Below, piece by piece: positions 5,446-8,613 of a stretch of DNA of 8,613 bases. The position numbers were made by a program, and so were the translations under genes. Within the stretch, counting starts at the first letter, position 1. Every line of letters begins with the position of its first letter. The notes beneath the pieces are model-generated. The model was given only the letters and a program-made list of their open reading frames with translations, ran no database searches and was not told the DNA's origin. The stretch comes from an uncultured Phycisphaerales bacterium (lineage in GTDB: Bacteria > Planctomycetota > Phycisphaerae > WQYP01). The stretch is from contig CAIPTQ010000027.1 in the NCBI GenBank assembly GCA_903868035.1, positions 1-8,613 on the forward strand. The letters are read 5' to 3'.

Positions 5446-8361
5446 TTAAAGGGAAAGGTCGGCATCGGGGATGTCGCTACCGCCGATCATCGCACTGCAT
5501 AACATGGGTTCCTCGACGAGCAGTTGGGTCAGCGGGGAAACATCGGGAAGATTCAAGGTTTGTGCGAGGGCCGCGTTAATTGCCTGCCGCGTGGAATCGG
5601 ACGCCGCCAGGCGAATGGGCAACAGTTCGCGTTTGGCCAGGTTGTCGAAAGCCGCCCCCAGTTGGTTGAGTTGCGCCGTGCCGAGCGCGCCGACATCCAA
5701 TGCGGGCATGCCTTCGAGCACCGGCTTTTTGAACTTGACCCAGCCACCCTCGGTTTCGACGCGATGACCGATGAGCAGGAGCATGCCGAGCGTCGAATTC
5801 TGCCACAAGACGAGCGCCTTCTCGTGATTGATGTTGTTTCCGGCGCGCAGCGTCGCGGGCCACCACGTATTGGCAATCACCCGTTGGGGACACAGTATGG
5901 CCGGCGTGCGCACGGTGTTTAAGCGCAAGCGTTCGGCAAAGAGCATGCGCCCCGCCTTGGCAAAGACCGCCGACGCGCTCTTGAGTTTACGGCCGGGTTT
6001 GGCGGCGGCAAGAGGAGTCAGCCAGTTGTTCGCCGGATGAATGAGGTGCGTCGATTTCCCGGTCTCGTGGCTCCACAGCGCCGGGTAGGAGGTCTTAGTG
6101 CCCGCGAGTTCGAAAGCGTCATGGACGTCCCGCGCGTCGTAGCCGAAGCGAACCAGCGCCCCCAAAGGCTTCAAAGCGATCTTTCCCGCTTCGCCGCCAC
6201 CGGGAAGATAGACATGGCCTTGGCGAAGCGCATACAGCGCTTTATTTAGTTCGAAGGTTGCAAAGGATGCCGGCACACCCCAAAGATTTCCCTGCACCTC
6301 GCGCCAGGGCAAGGACACCATTTGACCATAGTTCCGGTTGCCAACCATCAACATTTTTGGGGCGTTGGTTGTGGCTAGGTCGGGAGCGACTCCCGAGGCG
6401 ATGGCGCGCGCCACCGCCAGGGCCTCGATGGATGTGGAAAGCTGGCGATGGAGATTTACATAGATCGTGCGCGGGGCCGCCGGCGGTTTATGCGGCGCGT
6501 TCTTGCGGGCAACCACCAGCACTTCGCTGAGCTTGGTGTTTTCCGAGAAATTCCACTTCCCCGGCTCGTGACTGGTGATGATGTATTCCAGGGAATAATG
6601 GTCGGAAATCAGGCGGCGCGTTTTTTCCCAGGCGGGCCCTGAAAGCAGCGCCTTGGGAAGCACCAGCGCGAGGCAGCCGCCGGGCTTGATGTGGATGTCG
6701 CCCAGGGCGACGAACACCGGGCCGAGTCCGGCGGTGATATTGGCCTGCATGTTGTTTATTTTCACCAACGCCTTGAGGCGCTTCTGCATGCCGTGGCGTT
6801 CATCGGGAAGATTGCCGAACAGCAGATTGCCGCCCACGCTCCGGGTGAAGGGCGGATTCATCACGCACAGGTCCAGCGGCGGGATGCCATCGGTGGTAAT
6901 TCGCTTCCCCTTGCCCGCCACCTGCTCGACGACGCCGAACAAAGTGCCGGGGGCGTGCAACGACGCAATGAATTCCAGCGAGCCGAGAGCGTTTTCCCGG
7001 CCGCCCAAGGGCATGGCATACAGGTGCGTGACATCGACGGGGGAATCGGGGACACGAAGGGTGAGGGTGGACGCGGTCAAATGCACGGCGGAAGCGAGGA
7101 CATCATATCCATAGATCACATCGGCAACCAGGGCTTTTTGCAATGCGGTCACATCCGGCGACTTATGTGCGGCCACGCAAGCGCGAACATAATTATCCGT
7201 GATGACATCCGCACTAGCCATCAATAACGTGCCTGTTCCCGAGGCCAGGTCCGCGATGCGCATATCCTTAAGGTGGGGAATTGAGGTCCATTGAAAGGGG
7301 AATTTCGCGGGATTGAGCGCCAGTTTCAATAGGAGTGTGGCCGAGGGGATCGCCGTATAATAGGCCCCAAGATATTTCGCCTCCTCCAGCAGCCGGTGGT
7401 AGATTCGGCCAGCCAGATCGTGCCGCAGCGAGGCCCGACAGGCGACAATTTTCAGCGCGGTGTCGATCAACCCCCGCAGGGCCGCCACCAGATCCTGATC
7501 CGTATTGAGGCATTTGAGCAGGTGCAGCGCCGTGGCGAAAATCGGGAAATAATTGATTTCCCTGAGTATGTGATCCCATTCGGCGGTGAGCTTGGTAAGC
7601 AGGGTCGCGTCGTTACGGAGCGTGTGGAGGGGCGTCACCGCGGATTCCTTGGCCGACAGCACCTCATGAAAGATCAACGCGTTGGTAACAATCAAGGCGG
7701 CAATCTTGTTGAGCGGGTCGGTATATTGTTTCTTTATCTTCCCGCTCTTGGATTTGTAATCGGCCACACCCAGGGCCTCGGCAATCCGAATGGAAGCCGC
7801 CGGCTGGCTCCATAAGGCCCGGGTCATTTGCGCCAAACCCACTTCCACGTTGGTCACGGCCCGATCCAATGTGTCATCGCGTACAAGCTGTTCGTAGGAG
7901 CGCCGCAAGGCATCGAAGAAATCATCAAGTTTGCCGGTGAAAAACTGCGTTTCGCGCTCTTCCTGATCGAACAGATGCAACTGGGTTTCGAGCGCAGTCA
8001 CCTCGTTGACAATCGCGTAGTCAACCTCGGAATTGGCCAATGCGGCATGGACTTGCGGCCAAGCCAGCATTTTCAGTTTGGGCGGATAGACGACGGCAAT
8101 GCCAATGTGGGCGACACCCGTTTCAACCCGCGACTCGGCTTTTTTGAAGGCCTTTTTGCGGGCCGCTTTTTGGGCGGAAAGCGTGCGTGATCCAAATTCC
8201 GCCTCAATGGCCAAACGCAGGCCCTGAAAATCAATGAGCACATCGGGCATCTGGATATTTTCGTCGATGGGCGAGAGTATTTGCTCGGGTGCCGCAGCCA
8301 GGCCGCGCTCCTGGAGCAACTGGGCAAGGAGGACATTCAAGGCTTCTTGGCGTTGGGCCAT
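5446..8361 (-). CDS. Large adenine-specific DNA methyltransferase (N6_Mtase/HsdM type), candidate single-chain type IIG restriction-modification enzyme
   Basis: The 971-residue protein transfers a methyl group from S-adenosylmethionine to the N6 of adenine in DNA. Its core runs from about 319 to 620: the region LGAYYTAIPSATLL (331-344) corresponds to motif X, DLASGTGTLL (371-380) is SAM-binding motif I, MNPPF (501-505) is catalytic motif IV (D/N-PP-Y/F), and VFVALGDIHIKPGGCLALVLP (from 549) is typical N6_Mtase sequence. The order X-I-IV followed by a C-terminal part is that of the gamma class. Residues about 690-890 look like a target-recognition domain, ending in the usual LNS-like element (WQNSTLGMLLLIG, 853-865). 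Residues 1-130 resemble a PD-(D/E)xK nuclease fold: PDVLIDF (39-45), then LAIEAEFGSR (50-59), then a Lys-rich helix (65-74) and IAVVYP (88-93). The catalytic triad is atypical, because E53-A-E55 stands where E-x-K is expected. There is no helicase domain and no HsdS or HsdR gene in view, which argues for a type IIG-like single protein or a solitary methylase. The start at 8361 is the first in-frame one, since a TAA directly precedes it; no Shine-Dalgarno site is seen. Third codon positions look less GC-rich than in neighbouring genes, hinting at transfer. Confidence 0.88.
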   Translation of the reverse strand: MAQRQEALNVLLAQLLQERGLAAAPEQILSPIDENIQMPDVLIDFQGLRLAIEAEFGSRTLSAQKAARKKAFKKAESRVETGVAHIGIAVVYPPKLKMLAWPQVHAALANSEVDYAIVNEVTALETQLHLFDQEERETQFFTGKLDDFFDALRRSYEQLVRDDTLDRAVTNVEVGLAQMTRALWSQPAASIRIAEALGVADYKSKSGKIKKQYTDPLNKIAALIVTNALIFHEVLSAKESAVTPLHTLRNDATLLTKLTAEWDHILREINYFPIFATALHLLKCLNTDQDLVAALRGLIDTALKIVACRASLRHDLAGRIYHRLLEEAKYLGAYYTAIPSATLLLKLALNPAKFPFQWTSIPHLKDMRIADLASGTGTLLMASADVITDNYVRACVAAHKSPDVTALQKALVADVIYGYDVLASAVHLTASTLTLRVPDSPVDVTHLYAMPLGGRENALGSLEFIASLHAPGTLFGVVEQVAGKGKRITTDGIPPLDLCVMNPPFTRSVGGNLLFGNLPDERHGMQKRLKALVKINNMQANITAGLGPVFVALGDIHIKPGGCLALVLPKALLSGPAWEKTRRLISDHYSLEYIITSHEPGKWNFSENTKLSEVLVVARKNAPHKPPAAPRTIYVNLHRQLSTSIEALAVARAIASGVAPDLATTNAPKMLMVGNRNYGQMVSLPWREVQGNLWGVPASFATFELNKALYALRQGHVYLPGGGEAGKIALKPLGALVRFGYDARDVHDAFELAGTKTSYPALWSHETGKSTHLIHPANNWLTPLAAAKPGRKLKSASAVFAKAGRMLFAERLRLNTVRTPAILCPQRVIANTWWPATLRAGNNINHEKALVLWQNSTLGMLLLIGHRVETEGGWVKFKKPVLEGMPALDVGALGTAQLNQLGAAFDNLAKRELLPIRLAASDSTRQAINAALAQTLNLPDVSPLTQLLVEEPMLCSAMIGGSDIPDADLSL

Positions 8362-8418
8362 TTAGGAGACACCCACATTAGACGAATTCTTCCCTGAAGG
8401 AGCCTGTTGGCCGCGCAT
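8362..8418 (-). other. Possible 18-codon upstream reading frame abutting the methylase start
   Basis: On the minus strand an ATG (8416-8418) opens the frame MRGQQAPSGKNSSNVGVS and closes with TAA at 8362-8364, immediately before the methylase ATG and in the same frame. It could be a leader peptide working by termination and re-initiation, or an N-terminal extension separated by a stop. No ribosome binding site is visible before it, and chance is a fair explanation. Confidence 0.2.
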
Positions 8419-8469
8419 TTTGAAGTAGCTTCATGGAATAAGCAAGCGAGCCCAACGTGCCGTAACGGC

Positions 8470-8613
8470 TCATTTCCTAATCCACACCGCGCCCAGGGCC
8501 GCCAGGGCGGCGGCGAGCCAGAGCCAGGGCGCGAGGGGCAGGGCGGCGCGGGGCGGGGACCCGGGGGGGCCGGCGCCGGGGGGGAGGATTGTGGTGCCGG
8601 GGGGGAGTTGGGC
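8470..8613 (-). CDS. C-terminal fragment of an unidentified membrane-anchored protein
   Basis: The last 47 codons of a gene entering from the right edge end with TGA at 8470-8472. The fragment begins with a Pro/Gly-rich linker in which LPPGTTILPPG and GAGPPG are near-repeats, then a single hydrophobic helix, WLWLAAALAALGAVWIRK, ending in two basic residues at the C-terminus. This is the layout of an exported or surface domain held by a C-terminal membrane helix with a tiny positive cytoplasmic end. Almost every codon ends in G or C, as expected for real coding in this genome. It has the same direction as the methylase, whose start lies 108 bases downstream. Nothing in the fragment identifies the family. 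Confidence 0.55.
   Translation of the reverse strand, partial: AQLPPGTTILPPGAGPPGSPPRAALPLAPWLWLAAALAALGAVWIRK

Noticed and set aside
4371..5465. 364-codon open frame on the minus strand
   Set aside because: It is antisense to the second ABC subunit, extremely rich in Arg, His and Pro, and has no recognisable motif.
8417..8422. CAAAAT on the minus strand as a -10 box for the methylase, with TTGCTT 17 bases upstream
   Set aside because: Only 4 of 6 and 3 of 6 bases match consensus, too weak to list as a promoter.
8389..8433. Two small hairpins, CTTC-CCT-GAAG (8389-8399) and TGAAG-TAG-CTTCA (8421-8433)
   Set aside because: Stems of 4-5 bp are expected by chance at this length, and neither is placed as a terminator or riboswitch.
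8459..8469. GCCG-TAA-CGGC inverted repeat just after the stop of the right-edge gene
   Set aside because: The stem is only 4 bp and no T run follows on the minus strand, so it is not a credible intrinsic terminator.
1..8613. CRISPR array, tRNA, rRNA, insertion sequence or long repeats
   Set aside because: I saw no regularly spaced repeats, tRNA-like cloverleaf, transposase motifs or long terminal inverted repeats on either strand; this was done by eye only.

Overview
The window (8613 bp) is GC-rich bacterial DNA, densely coded on both strands. It holds one partial gene at each edge and three complete genes. The organism cannot be named from sequence alone. High GC, a secreted pectate-lyase-like beta-helix protein, a tandem ABC exporter pair, short G/C homopolymers and few good Shine-Dalgarno sites would suit a polysaccharide-degrading Gram-negative of the Planctomycetota/Verrucomicrobiota type, but that is inference.

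Layout: (1) 1-1393, minus strand: an exported right-handed beta-helix protein closely resembling family PL9 pectate lyases. It has a clear signal peptide, calcium-binding aspartates and the catalytic lysine, and runs off the left edge close to its natural C-terminus. It is missed if only ORFs closed inside the window are considered. (2) 1394-1470: a 77-bp divergent promoter region. (3) 1471-3408 and 3405-5387, plus strand: two full-length ABC exporter half-transporters overlapping by ATGA, so an operon with translational coupling. The first has Asp instead of the catalytic Glu after Walker B. The second has a normal Glu but a degenerate signature (MSLGQ). Together these predict a heterodimeric exporter with one dead and one active ATPase site. 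(4) 5388-5445: a 58-bp convergent gap with a G9 run and no evident terminator hairpin. (5) 5446-8361, minus strand: a 971-residue adenine-specific DNA methyltransferase of the N6_Mtase/HsdM type. It has an N-terminal nuclease-like region and a C-terminal target-recognition-like region, so it is a candidate single-chain type IIG restriction-modification enzyme or a solitary methylase. (6) 8362-8469: a 108-bp leader with a possible 18-codon upstream frame that stops directly against the methylase ATG. (7) 8470-8613, minus strand: the C-terminus of another protein, with a Pro/Gly-rich linker and a terminal membrane anchor.

The exporter pair is one functional unit. The lyase may share its divergent promoter region but has no demonstrable functional link to it. 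The methylase looks like an independent accessory gene, with visibly lower GC at third codon positions than its neighbours. The most interesting points are the asymmetric exporter and the methylase, whose nuclease-like N-terminus carries an E-x-E in place of the usual E-x-K.
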